Shown in pieces: positions 10,841-20,759 of a stretch of DNA of 64,000 bases; position 1 is the stretch's first letter; the number at the start of each line of letters is the position of its first letter. A program made the translations under genes and the position numbers. Location: contig NC_083561.1 in the NCBI RefSeq assembly GCF_019925205.1, positions 10,911,217 through 10,975,216 of the forward strand. The letters run 5' to 3'. A model generated the notes under the pieces. It was given only the letters and a program-made list of their open reading frames with translations. It searched no databases and was not told the origin of the DNA. Source of the stretch: Metopolophium dirhodum (taxonomy: Eukaryota > Arthropoda > Insecta > Hemiptera > Aphididae).

Positions 10841-10931
10841 GTAGCGTCCTCTTAATTGATTATATTAATCCACTGTAGGTGGAATTAAGTAAAAACGACA
10901 AACTTCGTATAACTTTGATACTTAATAGTTA

Positions 10932-10940
10932 AATCATACA
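10932..10940. repeat. 9-bp target-site duplication of the MULE (left copy)
   Basis: AATCATACA here equals 12954-12962 exactly on the other side of the element. The 9-bp length is typical of Mutator superfamily insertion. Confidence 0.88.
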
Positions 10941-11052
10941 GGCGGACCCCTTTTCGGCCAAAATGTACCCTTCCCTTTTGGGCCAAAACGTACCGTTCCC
11001 TTTTCGGCCACTGTTCCTTTTCGGCCAAAGCTTACCGTTCCCTTTTTGGCCA

Positions 11053-11280
11053 GTTTTCTGTAGAATGTACAATTATAACAACTAAACTAAACAATTTTTA
11101 TATTTAATTAAATAAAAATAATATCATTACAATTGATTATATTATATTAGTATTTATTTAGAAAATTAATAATGTAATCTTATAATACCTATGTAATAAT
11201 AATAATATAATATAAAAATATGAATTTAATAATTCATGAATTTGCCAAAATTGAAGATATTATTAGTCTTATAATACCTC
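11053..11280. other. AT-rich non-coding spacer in the MULE
   Basis: It lies between the left terminal repeats and the 3' end of the minus-strand transposase gene. No coding sequence is seen; the plus-strand ORF starting at 11220 reads against the transposase and is a shadow. Confidence 0.5.
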
Positions 11281-12661
11281 CTACGATATTTGTTTTACAA
11301 ATTTGTAACGACATATCTTACTATTTTTATAGTCTTCAATGTAAGCTTCATTTCTTCGTTGCCGTTCCACATTTTTTGCATCACGAGGTGTTTTTAAAAT
11401 GTTGATACTTCTAATTTTGATGTATATATCTGTTTGAACTTCATCAACGAGGACAGCTAACCAGCTCATTATGGATGGAGTATGTTTATAAAAGCTTTGA
11501 TTGAAAAAGGAGTGGAACGACTCACAAGCATTAGTGGTTCTAGCCAAACTTCCTGACGCAGCAGCCCAATATTGAGGTGGAAATAAACTCTCTTCATTTA
11601 TGAAATTGTCAGTCAAGTAATCACAGTATTTTTTTAATCTTTCATCATCAGGACAGTCCGACATAAAATCATTTACAAAACATTCTGATACTTCATATGG
11701 GTCTAAAAACAATAATCCAAAAGTATATCTTTGTATCCATTGTCCTATTTCAGATGATATATCATAATAATCTACAGATAAACCAATTTTTTGTACACTT
11801 CGCCACCAAGCTTGGGTCTAATGGAATCTGCAACCCACTATTTCAGTATTAAGCCAAACGTCTTCGACAGCTTTGTGAATTGCCATCTCAAAGTCTATCG
11901 TGACCCATTTTGGAGAAAATTGTATACTTAATTAATTTAATAAATTATTTATTTTATGGAGAGTATATACATAAGTTTCATAACTTTTATTTAGTAATAA
12001 GCAAAATATAATAGGAATATAATGTCCATTTTTAAGTATGTGGATGGTAAGCATTTGAGTGAAAAACCTAGGACAAAATTTAAATGTACCATCCATGTAT
12101 ATTGAATCTATTTCCGATAATAACTTTAAATTTGTGTTGCAAGAAAATATAATCACGTGTTTTTCTATGTCGTTAAATAATAAAAAAGGCTCACCTTCCT
12201 TCGTCACCGGTTTCATATCTTCTAATGCTTCATGTACTCCGGCGAGGTCTTTAGGTACAGAAGGAAGAATTTTCTTTCGCTTTTCATAAATATTTTTGGT
12301 TATTCTTTTTACGTCTATAATATTGGCATTCGATGACAAATTTTTACAAATTTCTTGCATAACAATTTTTTTTGGTCCACTATGAAGATCATCTTCAGCT
12401 TTTCTTTTACAAGCTGAATTAATTATTTGACGATCAATCAAATTCCTTGTATATGGACCATGGTTTATGACTTATGTGTGTTACATTCTCGCTTTCGGAG
12501 CAAATTTTATTTGATTGATCTGTATATACTATGGCATCACATTTACGATCAATGCACTTCCAACGAGTTGTGCCATCCAATTTTGTATTAGCTTTTGAAA
12601 ATTTAAAAAGTTTAAAAACTAATAAAGACTTTCCCCGATTACTTTCAATAAATTCTGCCAT
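11281..12661 (-). pseudogene. FLYWCH zinc finger plus MULE transposase, frameshifted and with a nonsense codon
   Basis: Begins at ATG 12659-12661. Residues 1-75 resemble a FLYWCH zinc finger (WKCIDRKCDA then HISH as Cys/His ligands). A frameshift near 12436-12441 leads into the MULE core: SIYMDGTFKFCPRFF has the first catalytic Asp. A further break follows near 11935. VTIDFEMAIHKAV and GCRFH (second Asp and the C..H motif) lie near 11850-11920 with an in-frame TAG right after GCRFH, and NACESFHSFF supplies the Glu. All three catalytic residues survive but in broken frames, so the gene is dead while the element ends are intact. Confidence 0.85.
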
Positions 12662-12779
12662 AATTTAATTATTTAAATTTAAAAAAAACGTCTGTATGTA
12701 GGTTAGGTTATGTATACGAGAACACTTTCAACAAATTGTTGGTGTAGTTTAGTTGTTATAATTGTACATTTTAAAGAAA

Positions 12780-12953
12780 ACTGGCCGAAAAGGGAACGGT
12801 AAGTTTTGGCCGAAAAGGAACAGTGGCCGAAAAGGGAACGGTAAGCTTTGGCCTAAAAGGAACAGTGGCCGAAAAGGGAACGGTAAGTTTTGGCCGAAAA
12901 GTGACACTGGCCGAAAAGGGAAGCGCACATTTTGGCCGAAAAAGGTGACGCCC
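12780..12953. repeat. Right terminal repeat of the MULE: four 42-bp tandem units
   Basis: Units begin TGGCCGAAAAGGGAA at 12782, 12824, 12866 and 12908, each followed by a second TTGGCC(G/T)AAAAGG half about 26 bases on. The left end (10941-11052) holds about three inverted units with a deletion. Such arrays in transposon ends usually bind transposase. The proline/phenylalanine-rich ORFs that overlap are translations of the array. Confidence 0.85.
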
Positions 12954-13188
12954 AATCATACATTTACGTACAAACAGCAGGGGGCCGCGATCTACCGCAG
13001 GTAGATTGCCTACCTGATAATATACTGATGCGAAGCAGAATTTTTTTTCTGGGCAACGAAAAGTTAAGATGAATTTTGAACACCATACACCGATTGACCG
13101 ATTATTAAATAACAAATTGAACAAAGTTTGAGTCATATAGAGTTGGTACCTACATTTAACGGGCAACGAAATGCACGGGATCAGCTAT

Positions 13189-13372
13189 TTTTGATAAAAA
13201 TATATTTATCATTAATACCGCTAGAAACATTTCAATACGTTTTCATTAACCATCTTTTATATTATTTGCCGATCACATTAAACGACAAAATTTGAATAAA
13301 AAATTATACATGTCATCCTCCAGAGGCAAAATAAACAACCAATCACGGGCGAAGCTGTGACGGGTCGGCTAG
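13189..13372 (+). mobile_element. Second Helitron-like 3' end
   Basis: The stretch finishes in GGGCGAAGCTGTGACGGGTC then GGCTAG at 13372, followed by T, the classic Helitron CTAG|T end. It directly abuts the 3' end of Helitron copy 1. The left boundary is not clear, so this may be only a 3' fragment. Confidence 0.45.
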
Positions 13373-13771
13373 TATGTAATGACTAAATAAATTCCAATAA
13401 TCCAAAACATAATATTATATTGTATTTCTACATACCGGTGTAGCTATATTGCCTAGACAATGCGCCGTCCAACAAAAGAGATTGAATATAATATTATAAT
13501 TTAAAAAAATACTGTATGCAGAAGATGCTGAGACCAAGTGTTGGATATTCGTTACGTCTTGCATAATTTATTATTGATAAAAATCACACAAATGTTAATT
13601 ATTATTGATATGCATGCATTTCATTAAACAATTAAAGCAGCTTTCCTCTTAGATTTTACACAACTTTTTTTCTACTCAAGAATTTTTGCAAATGTTTTTA
13701 ATGATATCAATATCGATAATATTATTTTATTGGAACCTTCATTGGCATCAAAATTATAATTATTCAATCTA
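13373..13771. other. AT-rich DNA between two Helitrons
   Basis: No gene or clear repeat is seen. Confidence 0.5.
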
Positions 13772-14877
13772 TCTAACTATATAAATGTGAAATGAAAATC
13801 TTTGTACAGGGTAAGCTCTGGAACTACTTATCAGATCCTCTTAAGAGGACGCTACACCCGCATGTGTTGTCTCCGTCTTACAAACGTACAACATAACAAA
13901 AACTGTTTTGCGCGGGAAAGAACCGGGAAGGCTATAGTTATAACTAAGAAACGAAATTTTCACACTGTAAAGATGAGAACATTTACCGTGCAACATCGTT
14001 TTTATTTTTCCGATATCACAAATATAAAAAAAGTTATTCAAGGTTGAAATAATGCATTTTTAAACAATAATAACTTTTTTGGTGTTTGTGATATCGGAAA
14101 AATAAAAACGATGTTGCACAGTAAATGTTTTCATCTTTACAGTGTGAAAATTTCGTTTCTTAGTTATAACTATAGCATTCTCGGTTCTTTCCCGCGCAAA
14201 ACAGTTTTTGTTATGTTGTACGTTTGTAAGACAGAGACAACACATGCGGGTGTAGCGTCCTCTTAATTTTTTTTTTAAACAAAAAAGTATATCACGGAGA
14301 AGGTTTTTATGAAAGACAATTTTAGGAAAATCTACCGGAAAAGTAGGAAATATGGATGTTAAAAATACAACAGTAGGGCGCCGTATGTCCAGAAAAAAAT
14401 AAACTAAATAATAAAATAAAAATTTAGTTTATTGTTGCAGATTAAAATAATAACAGTGTATTATATATTGGTTGCTATTGGTTAATTGGGCATGTTTGTT
14501 GATTTGTATTATTATTTTTTGTCAATATATGTACATAAAAATGAATGTTTGTGCGTAGATTAGACCTCTGGGAAGAAGATAGGCTAATTTAAAAAGAGTT
14601 AAATTTGGTTTTTTTTATTCATCGGATTTTAGTACGGTTTGGTTAGGTTAGGGTTTTGTATAAATTTATCATATTAATCCACCGTACAACGGTGGTTCGC
14701 GATCTACCACAGGTAGATTACCTACCTAATAATATACTGCTGCAAGTCAGAATTTTTATTCCAGGCAATAGAAAAGTTAAGATACATTTTGAAAATCATA
14801 CACCGAATATTAAATGATGAATTGAACAAAGTTTGAGTATTATAGAGTTGGTACAAGTGGGCAACGAAGTGCACTAG
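13772..14877 (+). mobile_element. Helitron-like element, copy 2, split by a palindromic MITE
   Basis: Starts TCTAACTATATAAATGTGAA after an A and ends GTGCACTAG before a T, matching the A|TC..CTAG|T rule for Helitrons. It shares its 5' block with copy 3 (51409) and its middle and 3' blocks with copies 1 and 3. It shows the uninterrupted version (near 14660-14690) of the site where the 7.6-kb element entered copy 1. It encodes no protein. Confidence 0.82.
13845..14262. mobile_element. 418-bp near-perfect palindromic MITE flanked by TTAA
   Basis: Arms 13845-14040 and 14066-14262 are inverted copies with few mismatches around a short loop. The ends GAGGACGCTACACC and GGTGTAGCGTCCTC abut TTAA at 13841-13844 and 14263-14266. 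The termini equal those of the 7.6-kb element (3257-10851), and the AAAACTGTTTTGCGCGGGA box is shared with its left end. It is probably mobilised in trans by that element. The ORFs at 13802-14245 are arm translations. Confidence 0.88.
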
Positions 14878-17800
14878 TAATATTATATGTATCAAATTAT
14901 ATGAATCAGGTAATATTTTTTTAATTTGATCTTAACTTAAAGCAAAATCTAATATTTCTTATTATGTCCTAAAAATAGCAATAATAGTAATAATAGTATC
15001 TATCTTAGTAAACTTTTTCAAGTTATAATAACTAAACACATAGAAATAATTTTCTGAAAATCTATTTTAAAAACGAATAAAAATATTAGGCTACATTGGC
15101 TACAATAAATCACGCTAAATCTAAATACGTATAATTGATTATTTATAAAAATTCTTTCAGTGTTTTCACTAACTCACAATATAGTTATTAACAGACAACA
15201 GTACATTTTATAAATGGATTAATAATATGTTATATAAATGTCAAATGTGTCATGTATTTATAAAATGTATGTTTACAAAAATCATTTTTTTCATAAAATA
15301 TTAATTAAGTGATTTCTCGATAGGAAAATCCACCTTGGCTGATAGGTACTCGGTACTCGCATAAACCATAATAAGCGCTCATACGTTGATATGGAACACT
15401 ACCATAGAATAAAGGTAACGCCAACACTGTATTTATGAAGCTATGTTGCCTATACTTTACGCCAACCAACACAAGAGTTATTATTCAGGATGAGCATTAT
15501 TGTTTGCACTGGTGTTGCATGTAAATTATAATTGTTATTGTATTTAGAGATAATTATGATTGGAAGTATCGAAACATTGAAGACAAAATTCAAAATTTTC
15601 GTTTTTCCCCAAAACTTAATAATAAAATGTATTACTTGTTTACTATTATTGGAGAATAAATAGGTTTATGATATAACTGCACAGCGATATCTGAAGCTAC
15701 CGTAGTTTATTATTTCTGCCGATACTCAACAAGATCGAGCCACACGAAAAGATTTAGCTTAAATAATAATATTATCATCGCATTGATTTTTGGGTATATA
15801 GTTCGTAATACATGCGCGTGGAAGTGTGGTGATGGCTGCTGGATGGCGGGTAAAGATCGTTTGCAAACAAACAAACATTATTGCCACGAAAATAATCGCA
15901 ACCTGACGATCGACCAAATCGCGTTCAAAACGTACGTATAGGTATTTTTTCTCCCATTAGTATACACTGTCCGTATTAACTTATATCAACCGCACTGCTA
16001 CGGTATGAGTACATTCGTATTTTTTTTGCTATAAAAAATCATATCAGCTTTTGATATTTGATTTTTCCGTTTTACATCACGTAGTTGACACCCTTTAAAA
16101 ATAGTAATAAATAAACGATATTTCGAATCATATTCTAATACACTCGAAGTACACGAAGTCGACGATAAATCAGAGTAAACTAATATTAAAAACTTAATTA
16201 TAAATCATATTTTAATATGATATATATATTATTTATTATTTTAACTTTTACCTCGTTAATACCTTACAAGTCGTATTAAGAGAACATAATTTTGAATTTT
16301 TTACGTAAGTACTTACCTGCAATAGATACTTGGAGATCTATAATATATAAGCATACTCCACTTGGTACTTTGTACCCATGTCGCAAACTTTAATATTATG
16401 TTTCATAAATCAATAATTAGGTAGTTATTGCAGTTTTTGCAGTAGGTATATCAATATTAAAATCATCGTTATTTTTTTTTCATTACGGTAAAAACTATTA
16501 TATAATATTTGACAGGAACGCAGCGAGAGGATAATAAAAACAATTTTTTTTGAAAATAACAAACGAATAGTCATAATCACTAATTTTACATTTTTTTTTT
16601 TTTGATTTTTCTTTTTACATTTTCAAAAATTCATACATAGGAACAGAATATTAAATTTTTAACAACTTACAACAGTGCGTCAACTACTAACATAAGTGCA
16701 TTGACACGTATAATTTATTTGTATAATATAATATATTATTTTATTATTCGTAACTTTGAATATATTAGGTATGTTATTATTATGTATGATATACAATTAT
16801 TATTGTATTATAGTATATTGTGTATATATAGTACTATTATTGGTTACAGAATTTCAACTTGGGAAATATGTATGTATTTTGTATGTGTAAACTGAATAAG
16901 TACTAAAATGACTAAGCATATTGGCACATAAATATTGTTTTAAAAGTATATAAGTGTACTATATTTAAATTTGCTTCCAATTGATTCAGGCATGTACAAC
17001 AATTCCAGTAACATTCTATTCGTTTATTATAAAATACAAAAAAAAAAAGATTTGCTTCAGCCTCCGCCAATTTTTTTAGACAGAAAATTACGATATTTAA
17101 AATAATATTTCAAGTATAATCTAATTTTTGAGCTGGTTTTTAATTAATGTATAGTGAAATATTCCAAATACAATCGTTTGGTATTTTATTTTTATTTTTA
17201 TCCAACTCATATATTTATTACAGACTAAGGAGAATTGGACGTTTATTTAGATATGAGTAAAAAAAAAAAAAAATTATAGAAATAAAAATTTAATAAAAAC
17301 ATTACATCATTTATTTTATAGTTCAATGATTTCCTTTTTAACAAATTATTGGTTTCGTTTGGAATACAATGTCATATTTTAATGCCACAAGAATTATGTT
17401 GCATAGCATTTTAATCTGCGTGGGTTCAAGCATAAAAACTATATCACATATCAAATTAGGTGAATGAAATTTGTTTATTCTGGGTAAAATTTGTACTATG
17501 TTTCAATTTGGAAAAGGTATAACAGATAAAGGAATTTCAAATTAAAAGCATACCTTTGTCACGAATTGGTGAAACACACATTGGGTAGGCATGCCAATTA
17601 TTTAATGAATTAAAATATTTATTTTAACTGAAATGTAATAAATGTCTTAGAATATAATAGGCTACCGATGTACTCTTGGAATTTTAATGTAAAATTCATA
17701 ATCCAATACATATTTTTTATCGAAATTCATAAATCTAAATCAGATCGATTACTTTTTATAAATTGTAACTAATTAGTAATTACTCTTTTTATTTATTATA

Positions 17801-20667
17801 AAATTTCAACAATCTTTTAGTATTAAATATAGTTAAAACTATGGCCTAAAAAAAAAATTTAAAAAAAATGGGAACTAAATACCAATGTACATTTTAATAT
17901 TGGTTAAATACTTATTATGTACAAACGTTAACAAATTTGTCCTTATGAATATCACGTCGAAACCGAATGTCATTAGTTTTCATATTATTCCAACTATGAA
18001 TGTACAAAAAGAAGAATCTCACCTCGATAATTTTCAATTTGATAAGAAATATGTAATTAGATTTCAAACAATATGATCGAGAAACATAATAATAATAATA
18101 AATATAAGTTAATAATATGATCGCCCAATATGTATATGAACATTATAAATAAAGTTATTATGATAAATTAATAATTGACTTACAAAAAATATTTAAAAAT
18201 CAAATCTAGACTCTTCAGTAACGAACTATTTCGACGACTACGTCTACGTAGCAAATTTGTTTAATAAACTTATGATTATTCAAATTGTGTTTTTTTTTGT
18301 TTAAGAGCAAAACGAATGTATAGAAATATATAATATGCATTAAATGCGTGTGTACATATAGGTACACGTTTTATGCAGAGTATAATTTGTTGTTAGTATC
18401 CATAATAATTAGTATAACAATTAATAAGGCTGTTTGAATGAGATTTAAACAACGCTACCTAATCATTATTTTTTCACTCACTAATCTGTTCAACTGAAAA
18501 ATGAAAACGAAATTTAAGCCTAAGCAACAAATGTATGTACATATCGATATACATAAACAGACGAAAGCCAGCGATGGCTGAGCCAGTTTAAATATAGTTG
18601 TACATCATACGATTTCACTAAAATCTTTCATCATAGTAAATATTACGTAAAATATAATAATTATAATTTATAATAAAATTAGCAATACGTACACAGCGAA
18701 CCTTCATGATTTATCGATTGCAATAATTTCGTTCGCGTTTTGTTATTGGAGTTTTGTCGATTGATTTTCAGATCGAATGAGTACACATTTTGATTCATTC
18801 AATTTGATTGATTTGGCATTATGTGAATATTTATGAGATATGTGATTGTTGTATGGCATAAAAAATAATAATAATAATAATAATAACCTACATTTTCCTA
18901 CCATCCAGTGAACAAAATAAATTAAATAACGATCTATAAGTTATTGCAATTAATAAATCATAAAAGTTACACTGCATAAATTAAACAAACACAACACATT
19001 TCGTTTCAAACAAATATTTCGTTAGTTTACACCAACTAATTAATTATAAAAAAAACAACATACAAGACACATTTCCAATGCCATAACTCGGTTATTTATT
19101 TAACAACATAAGGAAATCGATTACTTAACAAGTTATGTTTTTTTTAACCAATTAGTAATATTTTGTTCATTAACATTATTTTTAAACTATTGTTTATATA
19201 ATAATAACAAAACAAAAAACAATAATTATATAGATACAATTTTTTGTTAAAATATTCTAAAAAAAATAATAATAAATAATCACAAAAAAATAAAAATAAT
19301 AATGGTGTTACTTAGGTGATAAATAAAAAATAAAAAAAAACGTCAAAATAAAATTATAGATGAAATATTATAACGTAAACATTTTAATATCAGTAAATAT
19401 TTGTTTAAACTTTAAATAGTATATTGACAACCATAACAACAATATGTTGTAAAATAATATTTCATTGGAACAACAGTAAATTATTGTGGATTACAAGAAA
19501 AATGTTTGTGTTAAGGAATGTCGGTAAATAAAAGTTAAAACTTATACAACGACTCTATTCAAATAGGCTAATAACACAAGACACAGACGACAAGGCAAAC
19601 AACAATACTGGTTGTTTGGTCGGTCTTAACGGTAACCATTATAATGTGTTCGTTTGGCGTATTTAACAGGATGGTAATTAATTGTTTGTTACGCATGAAA
19701 AACGACAACATCTAATAATATCGTAGAAAGAAAGTATTCAGATAGTCTCTTTTCATTCACAATTCACAGGTGTTACAGTTGAAATTGGCAGTGAATTATT
19801 ATGTTTTAATTATATCATAATGTTAATCGTAATAATGTAGGTAGTAGTATTATGGTAGTGTTAGACATGTTATGATATTTTGGGTCGACGAGCTTAAGTA
19901 GAACGGCCCCGTTGGGTTTTATTAAACCTTAAAATTTAAGTAGAAATATACGATCGCCACTCAACATTGTGGTGTTAATGCGATTTTATGGTTTTAAAAT
20001 GTTGAACAGCTGACAAAATGTTATGCTCGTAAATATACTAAATAATGATCGATTTGACTTAAATATGTACAGCGAACAAAAAAAAAAAAAAAAACACAGC
20101 CTCATAAAACAATGCTACGCCCAACTCACTATTTATTTAAGTTAATACTATCGAGAAGACGAATCACCAAATAGGCCGAATAAATTCCTACGCGTTTTTT
20201 TTTTTTCATTTTTATTTTTATTCGTCTACCTAAATTTAACTAAGTATTAAAGCCGATTTTGATAAATTGAATGTAAAAAAGTTCGACAAACGTTGTTGGT
20301 GTCGCATTGTTTTTTAAAGGTCACAATAAATATAAACCTATTTAAATATATGTAATAATATATAATATACATTATATGATGTTAAGCTTAAGTGCCTATA
20401 TGAGGGCATACGAGTAAATTATAACAATAATCATAATTTTAGAAAACAGTGATAATGATTTTTATCAAATACAATGAACAATTTTATATTATGTGCAACA
20501 ATTTGTTTAACGTAATAATACTAAAAAACAAACAAAACATTTGAAATAAAAAACAAAACCATTCGATAGACGCCTGGCGTGTTGAGAAAGTTGCCGGCCA
20601 ACATAAAATTAGTGTAAACAAGTATAAAAATTCGTACCTGACGGACGAGACGTGAGCTTCAGGTTAC
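14878..20667. other. AT-rich DNA downstream of the KCC gene
   Basis: No exon or RNA gene is recognisable on either strand. Short ORFs (for example 16701-16895 and 17885-18076) are lysine, isoleucine and tyrosine-rich, as random AT-rich DNA gives. Small (ATA)n and (T)n runs occur near 18866-18886 and 20080. The part next to 20667 should contain the KCC 3' UTR, but I cannot fix the poly(A) site. Confidence 0.55.
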
Positions 20668-20759
20668 TTATGAATAAATTGTGATCACTTCGCGACCACC
20701 ACCTCTCACCATCAACACTTTGTCGAGGCCTTCGGTCATCACTTCTAAGAATTCCATGT
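20668..20759 (-). CDS. kcc: KCC exon 18: C terminus
   Basis: Reads MEFLEVMTEGLDKVLMVR then GGGREVITIYS and stops at TAA (20668-20670). This final motif is nearly invariant in KCC proteins. The Tyr before MEFLEV is made across the junction with exon 17, confirming both splice sites. Confidence 0.97.

Larger units (their letters stand above)
3257..10851 (+). mobile_element. 7.6-kb TTAA-flanked DNA transposon carrying a Mutator-like transposase/YqaJ gene
   Basis: The ends form a 14-bp inverted repeat, GAGGACGCCACACC on the left and GGTGTAGCGTCCTC on the right with one mismatch, each abutting TTAA. The flanks are continuous parts of one Helitron copy, so this whole segment entered as a unit. It holds a 12-exon gene (4071-9945, with an alternative end at 10113) and GC-rich ends (3664-3760 and 10600-10836). 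TTAA targets are known for piggyBac and Kolobok transposons. A Mutator-like DDE core with a TTAA target suggests Kolobok, but that is inference. A second dispersed repeat (4916-5920) sits in its first intron. Confidence 0.75.
10941..12953 (-). mobile_element. MULE-type DNA transposon with FLYWCH domain, complete ends, decayed gene
   Basis: Flanked by the 9-bp direct repeat AATCATACA at 10932-10940 and 12954-12962, the size usual for Mutator-like elements. Both ends begin GGCG and share TTCGGCCAAAATGT followed by CTTCCCTTTT. The long inverted ends (10941-11052 and 12780-12953) are built of tandem 42-bp units. Inside lies a minus-strand transposase pseudogene. The host is Helitron copy 1. Confidence 0.9.
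2792..13188 (+). mobile_element. Helitron-like element, copy 1, split by two nested transposons
   Basis: Three pieces, about 2792-3256, 10852-10940 and 12954-13188, align in order with the simpler copies at 13772-14877 and 51409-51912. Shared blocks are the GTAGGAAAT..GGATGT block with the GCGCCATCTGTCTAGAAAAAA box (near 2970-3025), the ATTTAGTTTATTGTTGCAG box, the GGTTAGGTTAGG..TTTTGTA box just before 3253, the ATATTAATCCAC box just after 10855, the CGATCTACCG.AGGTAGATTGCC palindrome at 12988-13010, and the 3' end GCACGGGATCAGCTA at about 13173-13187. The usual Helitron 3' CTAG reads CTAT here. The 5' boundary (TCTATACT at 2792) is approximate. No Rep/helicase is encoded, so the element is non-autonomous. 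Confidence 0.75.

Noticed and set aside
12749..13166. ORFs rich in Pro, Phe and Arg over the MULE end
   Set aside because: They are translations of the 42-bp tandem units in the terminal repeat, open in several frames because the unit length is a multiple of three.
13802..14245. Mirror-image ORFs of 61-81 residues
   Set aside because: They come from the two arms of the palindromic MITE and have no coding support.
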